From NCBI RefSeq assembly GCF_012641475.1, contig NZ_JABAIL010000009.1, positions 1 through 64,000 on the forward strand: a DNA stretch of 64,000 nucleotides, read 5' to 3'. Every line of letters starts with the position of its first letter. Position 1 is the stretch's first letter. A model generated the notes under the pieces. It did no database searches and had not been told where the DNA came from. It saw only the letters and a list, made by a program, of their open reading frames with translations. This DNA comes from Flammeovirga agarivorans (GTDB taxonomy: Bacteria; Bacteroidota; Bacteroidia; Cytophagales; Flammeovirgaceae). A program made the translations under genes and the position numbers. Positions 1 to 9,005 of the stretch are shown here, piece by piece.

Positions 1-104
1 ATGAGAGGTAGCGACAGAGTTTTTCCTTTTCGCTGTCAATGAAGTTATAGTACAACTTTATGATAGTGATTAGATTCAAAAAATCATTAGATCATTAAGA
101 AATT

Positions 105-214
105 GATGGTGCCAATGACGTAGGTGTTCACCTCTTCCCATTCCGAACAGAGCAGTTAAGCCCTACAGTGCTGATGGTACTGGGTTAACCCCCGGGAGAG
201 TAAGTCGGCGCCAC
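105..214 (+). rRNA. rrf: 5S ribosomal RNA
   Basis: The sequence contains the conserved 5S core: CACCTCTTCCCATTCCGAAC, then AGAGCAGTTAAGCCC and GATGGTACTG. The terminal stem pairs TGGTGCC near 106-112 with GGCGCCA near 207-213, giving about 110 nt, the normal length. A rho-independent terminator follows at once. The 104 bases before it are AT-rich and fit a 23S-5S spacer, but no 23S sequence is visible. Exact ends are good to a few bases. Confidence 0.95.
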
Positions 215-228
215 ATTCATTAGATATA

Positions 229-268
229 GAAGGTTAGTTAACACAAGATGTTGGCTAACCTTTTTTTG
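229..268 (+). terminator. rho-independent terminator of the rRNA operon
   Basis: AAGGTTAG (230-237) pairs with CTAACCTT (255-262) and is followed by a run of T. It closes the rRNA operon about 85 bp before the first PUL operator. Confidence 0.85.
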
Positions 269-353
269 TATATCAAGAATTTCTTAAATGTTTATGTTAA
301 AAAATGTAATACATAATATTCTATTCAATATATTGATGAGCAGTTAATTTTAG

Positions 354-419
354 TGGCAATATTATATATATAATTGGCAAGTTAAAGTTTATTCATCTAT
401 ATTTTTTCATCTACCTTTA
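354..419 (+). promoter_or_regulatory. PUL promoter with direct-repeat operator (site A)
   Basis: TGGCAAT at 354 and TGGCAAG at 375 form a direct repeat with 21-bp phasing. The -7-like element TACCTTTA begins at 412, 37 bp after the second repeat. The same layout precedes other PUL genes. It should drive the sulfatase pair at 456 and 2075. Confidence 0.65.
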
Positions 420-455
420 CATAGTGATACTTAGAAATATAATTTGAATAATGAA

Positions 456-2051
456 ATGAAAATATATCCCACTAATTTAATTCTTACTCTTTTATTGATT
501 ATTTCTTTTTCTGTATTTGCTCAGACAAAGTCGAAAAAATCAGCTAAGAAGCCAAATGTTATCGTAATTTTTGCAGATGATTTAGATGCTGATGAAGTAA
601 ATATTACTGCTAAAGACCCTGCTTGGGCTACTTTTTCAACTGCCAAAGCAAATGGTGTAAAAGTGGGAAAAAAGGCTGGAACTCCAGGATTACTTACTCC
701 TAACATTGATAAACTTGCTTCTGAGGGAGCAATATTTGATCGTTTTTATGTTACAGCAACTGTATGTACTCCAAGTAGATATGTTCTATTAACAGGTAGA
801 TATGCTACAAAAGGTCCTCAGATGTTAGACTTATTTCCTGAAGGAACTCAAGCAACATTAAATTGGGATCCAGCCTTATTGAAGGAAGAAACAAATATTG
901 CAAAAGAGTTTCAGAAGAAAGGATATAGAACAGGAATTGTTGGTAAATGGCATAATATGCCAGAAGATGAAATTAAGACGCAGAAACTAAAGAAAGAAGA
1001 AAGAAAGCCACATCCAACTATTGAGGAATTTGAGTCATACAATCATAAGATGGTAAATAATTATAATGCTAATATGGATTATTTCGAAGAAGGCTATGGT
1101 TGGGATGTTGTAGATAAAATGGAATGGGGAAATTCTGTTGTTAACTTAGGATGGATGGCCGAAGGTGCATTAGATTTTATAGAAGAAAGTAAAGACGAAC
1201 CGTTTTTCTTATATCTACCTTTGCCAGTTCCTCATGGTCAATATAGATTTGATTATAATAGAGTCAAAGATTTAAATTTGATGGTATCAGCTGAAGGAAT
1301 ATTAGATAGACAACCTACAGTTTTGCCTTCTTCTGAAGATCTATATAAGAGATTACAGGAAAATAATATTCCTGAGGAGAACGCTATGGCAACACATATG
1401 GATGATTATGTTGGTGCAGTGATGAACAAATTAAAAGAACTAGGAATTGATGAAAACACATTAGTGATTTTTACAAGTGATCATGGTTCTAGAGGTAAAA
1501 ATAGTTGTTACGAAGGCGGTGCAAGAGTTCCATTTTTTGCATATTGGCCAGGACATATAAAAGCTGGCACAAGAAGTAGTAGTTTAATTGCTTCAAATGA
1601 TGTAGTAGTAACATTGGCTGATATTGTAGGAATAGATTTACCAAATGATATGACTGAAGATGGTTTAAGTTTTGTAAATCAGTTAATGGGTAAAGGTGAG
1701 CCGAAGAAGTGGAGAGAGCATATGCTAATCGAAGCAGGTAGTTCTAAAGGTATTGTAACTAAAGATTATAAATATATCGCGAATAGAGTTACGCCTGAAA
1801 TTGAAGCAAAAATGAAAGCCAACCCTAAAAAAGTTTTCTGGACTGGTAGAGATCATCATAACTATGGTACAGAAAAAATCTATCCAGGATTCTGGGATGC
1901 AGACCAGTTATATAACTTAAATGAAGATTTATTCGAGCAGAATAACATTGCAGATAAGGAAAAAGGAATGGTGAAGAAAATGCAGGAAATTTTAACTGAG
2001 TATATGAATGAACTTCCTCATTCTTTTGGTGAGTTTAGTTCTAAACAATAA
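456..2051 (+). CDS. S1 family sulfatase, secreted
   Basis: Hydrolyses sulfate esters, here presumably on an algal polysaccharide, outside the cytoplasm. The formylglycine motif CTPSR begins at Cys104. An N-terminal metal-binding segment (VIFADD), a GKWHN segment and a C-terminal FTSDHGS motif complete the alkaline-phosphatase-fold active site. I chose ATG 456 rather than the upstream TTG 444 because it places a clean signal peptide (LILTLLLIISFSVFAQ) at the N-terminus. The result is 531 aa, normal for the family. It is the first PUL gene and lies 23 bp before a second sulfatase, so the two are probably co-transcribed. The exact substrate position of the sulfate cannot be told. A two-codon ORF (ATG AAA TGA, 451-459) overlaps the chosen start. 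Confidence 0.93.
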   Translation: MKIYPTNLILTLLLIISFSVFAQTKSKKSAKKPNVIVIFADDLDADEVNITAKDPAWATFSTAKANGVKVGKKAGTPGLLTPNIDKLASEGAIFDRFYVTATVCTPSRYVLLTGRYATKGPQMLDLFPEGTQATLNWDPALLKEETNIAKEFQKKGYRTGIVGKWHNMPEDEIKTQKLKKEERKPHPTIEEFESYNHKMVNNYNANMDYFEEGYGWDVVDKMEWGNSVVNLGWMAEGALDFIEESKDEPFFLYLPLPVPHGQYRFDYNRVKDLNLMVSAEGILDRQPTVLPSSEDLYKRLQENNIPEENAMATHMDDYVGAVMNKLKELGIDENTLVIFTSDHGSRGKNSCYEGGARVPFFAYWPGHIKAGTRSSSLIASNDVVVTLADIVGIDLPNDMTEDGLSFVNQLMGKGEPKKWREHMLIEAGSSKGIVTKDYKYIANRVTPEIEAKMKANPKKVFWTGRDHHNYGTEKIYPGFWDADQLYNLNEDLFEQNNIADKEKGMVKKMQEILTEYMNELPHSFGEFSSKQ

Positions 2052-2074
2052 TCTAACTAAAGACTTTACGAAAT

Positions 2075-3592
2075 ATGATAAATAATATCAAATCACTATT
2101 AGCTTTAGTATTATTACTAGGTACTCAAGTTAGTCATGCTCAAAATGATAAAGACAGACCTAATGTTTTAATGATTTGTATCGATGATATGAATGATTGG
2201 GTAGGTTTTCTTGGTGGGCACCCTCAGACAAAGACTCCCAATATGGATAAGCTTGCATCAAAGGGTGTTAACTTTGAAAAAGCATATTGTACATCACCAG
2301 GGTGTTCTCCAAGTAGAAATGCTTTAATGTTTGGTGTCGAACCTTCAAAATCTGGACTTTATCCTTTCTACAATATCAATAACATAGAAGGAAATGTTTT
2401 GGATAAGTATACTGCAATGCCAAAAACATTTAGAGATAATGGTTATGAAACGGTAGGTTTAACTAAGGTATTTCATAACCCGGATAATAAGTATAAGCAA
2501 GAGGAGTTATGGGATGAATACAAATATTATGGAAATAAGAAGCTTAATGTGATAAAGGAGAAAGGGTATTATCCTGAGCCATATAACAAGCGTACTGTAG
2601 CCTGTCCTGCAAGTAATCCGCTAGAAGATTTTCAAGATTATAGATCTGCCATGCATGCGGTGAAATATTTAGAAAAAGACCATGATAAACCATTCTTCTT
2701 AGCTGTTGGTTTTGTATTACCGCATACTTCATTCATTATGCCAGAAGAAAACTTCGATAGATTTAAAGACCCTATTGAAGCACCTGAAATTAAGGCGAAT
2801 GATTTGACAGATATACCATTAGTTGGTAGAAGTAACGCTCAAATTTATGTTGAAATTCCGGTACAAAAAGATCATGCATGGGAAGATGTTAGAAGAGGAT
2901 ATTTAGCATCTATTAATTTTACTGATGATAATGTTGGTAGAGTGTTGGATGCTCTAGAAAAAAGCGCATATGCAGATAATACAATTGTTGTGTTATGGTC
3001 TGATCATGGATTCCATCTAGGTGAGAAGAGAACGTTTAGTAAGTTTTCACTATGGGAAGAAGCAACTAGAACTCCTTTTATTATTTATGATGCTAGAGGG
3101 CAAAAAGGAAATGGTAAGAGTTGTAAAGAACCTGTGGGACTTATCAATGTATACAAAACGTTATGTGATTTAGCGGGAATTAAAGAACCTGATTATGTTG
3201 ACGGTATCAGTTTAGCACCTTGGTTAAAAAAACCAGGTTTGGAAAAAGAGTCACCAGCTATGACTACATGGGGTAGAGGTAACTATACTTTAAGAACTAA
3301 AGAGTGGAGATATACAAGATATCATGATGGTTCGCAGGAGTTATATAATGAGTTACAGGACCCTAATGAATGGACTAATTTAGCTGATGATCCAAAATAT
3401 GCAGCTATGATGGAGAAATTAGCTGATAAATGGCTTCCTAAAACAGAAGCTCCTCAAATTCCGACAGGTAGAGAATTATACAATGTTTCGGATGCTGATC
3501 AGAAAATGAAGACGATTAATCAGTTTAAGAAGAATGTTAGAAAATACAATGAGTTAGAATTACAACCTCCATTAGGAGATGTATTAAACTAA
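2075..3592 (+). CDS. S1 family sulfatase, iduronate-2-sulfatase-like, secreted
   Basis: The 505-aa protein starts with a signal peptide (ALVLLLGTQVSHAQ). It has the ICIDDMNDW metal site, the formylglycine motif CSPSR at Cys77, and WSDHGFHLGEKRTFSKF near the C-terminal half. The last is typical of iduronate-2-sulfatase-like S1 enzymes. In marine PULs such enzymes often remove 2-O-sulfates from galactan residues, but the specificity here is not determined. It lies 23 bp after the first sulfatase and is followed by a strong terminator, so the two genes form one transcription unit. Confidence 0.93.
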   Translation: MINNIKSLLALVLLLGTQVSHAQNDKDRPNVLMICIDDMNDWVGFLGGHPQTKTPNMDKLASKGVNFEKAYCTSPGCSPSRNALMFGVEPSKSGLYPFYNINNIEGNVLDKYTAMPKTFRDNGYETVGLTKVFHNPDNKYKQEELWDEYKYYGNKKLNVIKEKGYYPEPYNKRTVACPASNPLEDFQDYRSAMHAVKYLEKDHDKPFFLAVGFVLPHTSFIMPEENFDRFKDPIEAPEIKANDLTDIPLVGRSNAQIYVEIPVQKDHAWEDVRRGYLASINFTDDNVGRVLDALEKSAYADNTIVVLWSDHGFHLGEKRTFSKFSLWEEATRTPFIIYDARGQKGNGKSCKEPVGLINVYKTLCDLAGIKEPDYVDGISLAPWLKKPGLEKESPAMTTWGRGNYTLRTKEWRYTRYHDGSQELYNELQDPNEWTNLADDPKYAAMMEKLADKWLPKTEAPQIPTGRELYNVSDADQKMKTINQFKKNVRKYNELELQPPLGDVLN

Positions 3593-3613
3593 TTTCTTAC
3601 ATAATACATTCAA

Positions 3614-3661
3614 GAGTCACCTTATTAATAATTAAAAGTTATTTTTGAGGTGACTTTTTTA
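3614..3661 (+). terminator. rho-independent terminator
   Basis: AGTCACCT (3615-3622) pairs with AGGTGACT (3648-3655) and is followed by TTTTTT. It ends the first two-gene sulfatase unit. Confidence 0.85.
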
Positions 3662-3729
3662 TTTGAACATTTTTTCATCGAATTAGATAATACCAATTCA
3701 AATTAATAATACAGGCTTATATATTGATA

Positions 3730-3775
3730 TGGCATGATTTGATATTAATGCAAATCAATATATTATCTATTTTTG
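3730..3775 (+). promoter_or_regulatory. PUL promoter with operator half-site (site B)
   Basis: TGGCATGATTTGATATT at 3730 lies 38 bp before the -7 element TATTTTTG (3768-3775). This matches the spacing at the other PUL promoters. A distal half-site at the 21-bp phase is not clear; an AGGC lies 17 bp upstream. Confidence 0.6.
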
Positions 3776-3796
3776 TTGAATAAGAAATAATTTAAA

Positions 3797-3883
3797 GGAC
3801 TACATTATTTTTTGATTTTACCTTTTGACATGAAATGATAAAAAACTCAGATTAACTGAATACTTTTTGTAGTCTATTTTTTG
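3797..3883 (+). promoter_or_regulatory. possible leader attenuator hairpin
   Basis: In the roughly 125-nt leader of the sulfatase at 3905, GACTACA (3798-3804) can pair with TGTAGTC (3868-3874), directly followed by TATTTTTT. The long loop holds a two-codon ORF, ATG AAA TGA (3830-3838). The stem is only 7 bp, so function is uncertain. Confidence 0.3.
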
Positions 3884-3904
3884 AAAATATTGATAGTAAA
3901 TAAA

Positions 3905-5587
3905 ATGAGCATCACATTTAGATCAGTATTGTTTGTGTCTGCCATGTTTCTGTATTCATGTTCTTCAACAATGAATAAGAAGGTGGAAGAGAAGCGACCA
4001 AATATAGTTTTTATACTGACAGATGATCAACATAGAGATCAGTATAACTTTTTGCCAGAAGGAAGAAATGAGGATGGTTCCTTAAAAAACTTGTCTCCTA
4101 ACATTGATAAGTTAGCCAATGAGGGCGTTATTTTAAGAGGCTTACATTGTCCTAGCCCAATTTGTGTTCCTAGTAGATTCAATTACCTAACAGGTAGGTA
4201 TGCATCTAGGGCTACCAATGGATGGATGCAAGATTTACATAGAATTCATAAACATACTTTTGTAGCTCAAGAGCCAGAAATTCTACCTGATACACCGACT
4301 TTTGCTAGGCAGCTGAAAGACTTAGGCTATGTGACAGGTTTTTATGGAAAGAATCATAGTATTGAGCAAAGAGATTGGAAAAAGTTACCAGTAGATGCTG
4401 ATGTTACTACTCCTGAATCGAGTAAGTATTTAAAAGAACAGCATGATATGGTTCGTAATGCGATCAAGGAATCTGGATTTGATTATGCTGATAGAGTATA
4501 TCATACAAACCCAAGAGCTCATGGTCCAAGAGCAATCTCTGTACATAACTTAGAGTGGGTTACTGAAGGAGCTTTAGATTTTATTGATCAAAATAGTGAT
4601 AAACCTTTTTATCTGTATTATGCTACGACGGTTCCTCATGGTCCGCATGCAGGGTGGAAAAGTGATCCAAAAGCTACACCCGCAGGTATGTTAGAAAACT
4701 CTCCAAATATTGGTACTGATAGATCTACTATTCCAACTCGTTTGAAAGAGAAAGGATTAAAGATGGATAGAGGCGATTTGTTATGGTTAGATGATAACGT
4801 TGGTGCAGTTGTAAAGAAGTTGGAAGAAAAAGGTGTTCTCGATAATACAATTATCGTTTATGTATCTGATCATGGTGTTGAAAGTGGAAAGACTACTGCT
4901 TACCAAGGAGGAATGAAAACGGAAGGTTTTATTTGGTCTAAGAATATTGAAGGTGGTAAAATGGACTTTAGTTTAAGTAGTTCAGTTGACTTTGTTCCTA
5001 CCTTGATGGATATGATTGGTGGGGATGTTTCAAAATACCCTTATGATGGTGTAAGCCTTAAGCCAATCTTGACAGGTGAAAAAGATAAAGTAAGAGAAAC
5101 TGTTTATGGTGAAGTAGGAAACTCTAGAGCTGTGATTAAAGGGAAATATAAATACATTGCTTTGAGATATTCTGATTATACCAAAAATATGCCTATTAGC
5201 GAACGCAAAGCATGGTTAGGTGCAATGACAACCTATATGCATGCTATTGGAAGACTACCATTTGATAATGATCCAATGGGTAACTTTGGACATTCTGGTC
5301 AGATTCCTGGTGGATGGGATAATGAGTGGAAAGCTATGAAGAAATTCCCTGCTTATTTTGAACCAGATCAGTTGTATGATTTAGAAAATGATCCTGATGA
5401 ACAAGTCAACCTCGCAAATAAAGAAGAGTATAAAGCTGTTCTTGCAGATATGAAGAAAGAACTTCAAGTTTACATTGACGACTTACCAGGTGGTTTTGCT
5501 GAATTTAAGAGAGATGAGTTTGAAAATTTATCGCAAGACTCTGTTTTTAGTAGAGCCGAACATTTAAGACAAGACGTATTCCATTAA
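3905..5587 (+). CDS. S1 family sulfatase, lipoprotein
   Basis: A 560-aa sulfatase with the FILTDDQH metal site, the formylglycine motif CVPSR at Cys87, and YVSDHGVESGK in the C-terminal half. I start at ATG 3905 (MSITFRS). The upstream TTG at 3881 sits in a T-run and would only lengthen the signal peptide. The lipobox-like FLYSC suggests a membrane-anchored lipoprotein. It resembles the first sulfatase (456) in its EGALDFI and PHG segments, so the two may be paralogues with related targets. A terminator hairpin follows at 5594. Confidence 0.92.
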   Translation: MSITFRSVLFVSAMFLYSCSSTMNKKVEEKRPNIVFILTDDQHRDQYNFLPEGRNEDGSLKNLSPNIDKLANEGVILRGLHCPSPICVPSRFNYLTGRYASRATNGWMQDLHRIHKHTFVAQEPEILPDTPTFARQLKDLGYVTGFYGKNHSIEQRDWKKLPVDADVTTPESSKYLKEQHDMVRNAIKESGFDYADRVYHTNPRAHGPRAISVHNLEWVTEGALDFIDQNSDKPFYLYYATTVPHGPHAGWKSDPKATPAGMLENSPNIGTDRSTIPTRLKEKGLKMDRGDLLWLDDNVGAVVKKLEEKGVLDNTIIVYVSDHGVESGKTTAYQGGMKTEGFIWSKNIEGGKMDFSLSSSVDFVPTLMDMIGGDVSKYPYDGVSLKPILTGEKDKVRETVYGEVGNSRAVIKGKYKYIALRYSDYTKNMPISERKAWLGAMTTYMHAIGRLPFDNDPMGNFGHSGQIPGGWDNEWKAMKKFPAYFEPDQLYDLENDPDEQVNLANKEEYKAVLADMKKELQVYIDDLPGGFAEFKRDEFENLSQDSVFSRAEHLRQDVFH

Positions 5588-5593
5588 GATTAC

Positions 5594-5626
5594 AAAGGAG
5601 CGAGACACAGTACTCTCGCTCTTTTG
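5594..5626 (+). terminator. terminator hairpin between sulfatase and GH10-like gene
   Basis: GAGCGAGA (5598-5605) pairs perfectly with TCTCGCTC (5614-5621) and is followed by TTTT. It lies in a 64-bp gap with no visible promoter after it. The next gene may therefore depend on read-through, or the hairpin may tune expression. Confidence 0.7.
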
Positions 5627-5651
5627 ATTATTTATTTTTTATTCAATAGAA

Positions 5652-7010
5652 ATGAATATGAAACAACTATTATTTATAATAACGACATTAATTTCTAACA
5701 GTATCTTTGCACAAGATTTTCCTTTTTTTGATGGTACAGATAAGAAAACTAATCAGTTAATGTCTGATGCTCAAAAGCAAATCGAAGAGGTAAGAAAAGG
5801 TAACTTTACTCTAAATATTGATGGAGTTGATAATAAAAAAGTTACTATAGAATTGGTTAAACATGATTTTACATTTGGTACAGATCTTTATGGTTTAGAA
5901 AAAATGGACAATTCTGATCCAATTAAAAAAGCAGCTTTAACTGCAATCGATGATGTATTCAATACTGTTATTGTTTGTGATTATTGGAGTAGAACCCAGA
6001 AAAAGCAGAACCAGCCAATGAATTGGAAAATGACTGATTATCATATGAAGTTGGCAAAAAAACACAATAAAGACTACCGTTATCATGCTTTGTTTTTCTC
6101 TTACCCTAAATGGTTTTCAACTTATTCAGAAGAAGAGCTATGGGGTTTTATAGAACAACGTATTAAAGATGTGATCGATAAGTATGGTAATGATATTCCG
6201 GAAATTGATGTAATTAATGAATTTATCAATTGGCAGTATTGGGAAAATAACCCACATGCAAAGTATTTAAAGACAACTAATTTTCCAGATTTCGCAGATC
6301 CAAAGAATGGTGCAAGAGTTTTGAAACTGACTCGAAAGTATATGCCAAATACAAAGCTTGTAGTTTTGGAAACAAATTTATGGTCAACATCCAATCCGGT
6401 ATACCAAGAAATTTATGATTACCACAAGTCATTAATAGAAGAAGGAGTTGATTATGATTATATCGGTTATCAAGGTCATTATTATGCGTTGAAAAATAAG
6501 CCATTTCAAAAAGGAACAAAGGAGTTTGGGCCTAGAACGTTTATGATGGATGATATTAATGCAGGTATCGAGAAAATGGCTAGTTTGGGTAAACGAATTG
6601 TGATTACAGAATTTAATCCTCCTTCAAGAAGCAGTAGAAGTAAAAATCCTAATCAAGTAGGTTTGACGGAAAAAGAGGTTGCAGCATGGGAGAAGAACTT
6701 TTACACTTTGATGTTCTCAAAACCATATATTGATGGCATTTCAAGATGGTTTACAATTGATAATGTTGGAGGAAAAGGTATGGATGCAGGTGTAATTGAT
6801 GAGAAAGGAAAATTCAAACCCAATTACTATGCATTGAAAAAGTTGATAAAAGAAGAGTGGCATACAAGCTGGTCTGGTAAAGTAAGTGATTCATCAGTAA
6901 AGTTCAATGGCTTTTATGGTACTTATAAAGTATCTATTGAAGGTCAAAAGTCATTTGAAGTGAAGTTTACTAAAGAAGAAAAATCACATAAGATAGATTT
7001 AAGTAAATAG
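5652..7010 (+). CDS. GH10-like endo-glycosidase, secreted
   Basis: The 452-aa protein has a signal peptide (LLFIITTLISNSIFAQ) and a TIM-barrel glycoside hydrolase that looks like family GH10. The candidate acid/base is Glu190 in VINEF and the candidate nucleophile is Glu320 in ITEFNPP. GH10 members are usually endo-beta-1,4-xylanases. Among seven sulfatases the true substrate could be a sulfated or mixed polymer instead. ATG 5658 is an equally good start. The N-terminal 90 residues are beta-rich and the last 50 residues form a short beta extension. No promoter is seen between it and the upstream sulfatase. Confidence 0.8.
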   Translation: MNMKQLLFIITTLISNSIFAQDFPFFDGTDKKTNQLMSDAQKQIEEVRKGNFTLNIDGVDNKKVTIELVKHDFTFGTDLYGLEKMDNSDPIKKAALTAIDDVFNTVIVCDYWSRTQKKQNQPMNWKMTDYHMKLAKKHNKDYRYHALFFSYPKWFSTYSEEELWGFIEQRIKDVIDKYGNDIPEIDVINEFINWQYWENNPHAKYLKTTNFPDFADPKNGARVLKLTRKYMPNTKLVVLETNLWSTSNPVYQEIYDYHKSLIEEGVDYDYIGYQGHYYALKNKPFQKGTKEFGPRTFMMDDINAGIEKMASLGKRIVITEFNPPSRSSRSKNPNQVGLTEKEVAAWEKNFYTLMFSKPYIDGISRWFTIDNVGGKGMDAGVIDEKGKFKPNYYALKKLIKEEWHTSWSGKVSDSSVKFNGFYGTYKVSIEGQKSFEVKFTKEEKSHKIDLSK

Positions 7011-7060
7011 ACTTTTATAATATGATATATATTTCTTGGACATCAACATTGAAATGTTTT

Positions 7061-7106
7061 TGACAGAAATGTATATCATATTTCATTTACTGACTACATA
7101 TATTTG
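7061..7106 (+). promoter_or_regulatory. PUL promoter with operator half-site (site C)
   Basis: TGACAGAAATGTATATC at 7061 lies 38 bp before the -7 element TATATTTG (7099-7106). The -7 element overlaps the TTG at 7104, which argues against that codon as the start of the next gene. Confidence 0.6.
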
Positions 7107-7163
7107 TATAACAACAGCAACAGTTCTTTGATCAAGAATTTTTTCAACGAATTATCAATAGAA

Positions 7164-8585
7164 ATGAAAAAAAACATATTACTTGTAACCTTACTCGTAT
7201 TCAGTCAATCTATCTTTGCGACTGAATTTGGAGATAAAAACAATAAAAATAAGAAGAAACCTAATGTATTGGTGATTATGACGGATGAGCATAATGCTGA
7301 TGTGTTGGGTGTAACTGGAAATAAAATTATTCAGACACCAAACCTAGATAAATTAGCTTCTACAGGTGTCTACTTCGATAATACATATTGTCAGAATCCT
7401 GTATGTACTCCATCTAGGGCTTCATTTATTATGGGACGCCTTCCATCTAATGTAAATGTGTTTGGAAATGATGCAGACCATAAGGATAAACAATATTTGA
7501 AAGACCAAGGACCATCATTGGCACATACCTTAAAAGCTGCTGGTTATGAAGCAGAGTGGATGGGGAAACAACATTGGGGGTGTTCAAATCAGGATTTAGG
7601 TTTTGGTGATAAAGGTGATGCTGTTGAGTTAGAGCAAAAAACGAGAAGTAAGCCTGCCAAAATGATGCGTAAGAAAATTGGTAGACTTCCTCAGAATGCT
7701 GAAGTGAGTAACTATCCAAAAGAAAATGATGATGATTTTGTAACCGCAGATCATGCTATTGATTATATCAAGAACGCTAAAGAAGACCAACCATTTTTCT
7801 TAGGAGTATCTTTCAGAAAGCCACATTTTCCGTTTGAGGTTCAGCAAGAATATTTCGATTTATACGAAGGAAAACTTTCAGCTCCTGAAGTAACTTCATC
7901 AATGATTGAAGACCTGCCAAAGAATACAAAAAGAGAATACTACAGATTTAAATTAGATCAAATGACTCCTCACCAAACGCAAAGAGCATTGGAAATGTAT
8001 TATGGCATGGTGACTTATATTGATGAGCAGATTGGTAGAGTAATCAATACTTTAGAGGAGAAAGGTTTAAGAGACAATACAATTATTGTATACCTAACTG
8101 ACCATGGAGATATGTGTGGTGTAAAAGGTTGTTGGTATAAGAATAGCTATTATGAAGGCTCTGCCAAAGTACCGATGATTATTTCATATCCTAAGCATTT
8201 TCCTAAGAACAAAATTGAAAAAGCAGATGTAAACAACATGGATATTTATCCTACTATCTGTGAATTGGCAGGAATCAAAACTCCAGAAGTGATAGAAGGC
8301 GAAACTTTAGTAGCATTAGTAAATGGTAAACAAGATGCGAGTGAACGTTTTGCAATTTCTGAAAGCTATAGATCTAGTTATGGGTCTAGAATGGTGAAGA
8401 AAGGAGCTTGGAAATATTGTCATTATGAAGATTCGAAAGACCAGTTATTTAATTTGGAAATTGACCCTAAAGAAATGTATAATGTAATTGATGACCCAAA
8501 GAATAAAATGATTGTTGCAGAGTTAAAGAAACTCGCTTTAAAAGATTTTGTAAAAAGAAAACCTAATACAGCAAAATCGAAGTAA
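7164..8585 (+). CDS. S1 family sulfatase, choline-sulfatase-like, secreted
   Basis: A 473-aa sulfatase with VIMTDEHNAD (DE in place of the usual DD), the formylglycine motif CTPSR at Cys81, and YLTDHGDMCG in the C-terminal half. This pattern is common in choline-sulfatase-like and polysaccharide S1 enzymes. I chose ATG 7164 because it places the signal peptide MKKNILLVTLLVFSQSIFA at the N-terminus and leaves the promoter upstream. Its own operator-type promoter precedes it and a strong terminator follows, so it looks monocistronic. The precise substrate is unknown. Confidence 0.92.
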   Translation: MKKNILLVTLLVFSQSIFATEFGDKNNKNKKKPNVLVIMTDEHNADVLGVTGNKIIQTPNLDKLASTGVYFDNTYCQNPVCTPSRASFIMGRLPSNVNVFGNDADHKDKQYLKDQGPSLAHTLKAAGYEAEWMGKQHWGCSNQDLGFGDKGDAVELEQKTRSKPAKMMRKKIGRLPQNAEVSNYPKENDDDFVTADHAIDYIKNAKEDQPFFLGVSFRKPHFPFEVQQEYFDLYEGKLSAPEVTSSMIEDLPKNTKREYYRFKLDQMTPHQTQRALEMYYGMVTYIDEQIGRVINTLEEKGLRDNTIIVYLTDHGDMCGVKGCWYKNSYYEGSAKVPMIISYPKHFPKNKIEKADVNNMDIYPTICELAGIKTPEVIEGETLVALVNGKQDASERFAISESYRSSYGSRMVKKGAWKYCHYEDSKDQLFNLEIDPKEMYNVIDDPKNKMIVAELKKLALKDFVKRKPNTAKSK

Positions 8586-8618
8586 CATGAAAATTATATT
8601 AACATAGACTACTTGTAC

Positions 8619-8653
8619 AAAAACTCAGTAAGAATTTCTTACTGAGTTTTTCT
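8619..8653 (+). terminator. rho-independent terminator
   Basis: AAAACTCAGTAAG (8620-8632) pairs with CTTACTGAGTTTT (8638-8650), followed by T residues. It ends the sulfatase at 7164. Confidence 0.9.
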
Positions 8654-8683
8654 GTTATATTAGAGTACTTTAATGCTTAAAAA

Positions 8684-8750
8684 TGCCAATAATCTTATTT
8701 TTTTTTGGCAAGAAATGATATACTTATATATTTCATTAATCGTACATTTG
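8684..8750 (+). promoter_or_regulatory. PUL promoter with direct-repeat operator (site D)
   Basis: TGCCAAT (8684) and TGGCAAG (8706) are half-sites 22 bp apart. The -7 element TACATTTG (8743-8750) begins 37 bp after the second. The next gene starts 255 bp downstream, so its mRNA would have a long leader. Confidence 0.62.
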
Positions 8751-9005
8751 TTATATACAATGATCCTTAAAATATATAATTGTTAAGGTGTGAAATACCT
8801 TAATAGTACATAATGATATGTTTTGTATTCTTACAATTTTGAAGTTCAATTCAAATTTTGATGATAAACACTTAGATACTTAACTGTAAAGTTAAGGTAG
8901 GTTTTCACCAATCAATAAAATGGCTCATTAAAGTATATTTATTTCAGTTTGAATTACCGTTAACCATAAGGCATAATCTTATTTTATCGCCAATTAAACT
9001 TAAGT
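8751..9005 (+). other. long AT-rich leader before the sulfatase at 9006
   Basis: This 255-bp stretch between the site D promoter and the next start codon has no ORF of note. It has short complementary pieces (CCTTAA, TTAAGG) that could fold. A second, nearer promoter cannot be excluded, but no good TAnnTTTG was seen close to the gene. Confidence 0.4.

Noticed and set aside
7104-7163. TTG 7104 as start of the choline-sulfatase-like gene
   Set aside because: It overlaps the -7 promoter element TATATTTG, and the signal peptide begins at ATG 7164.
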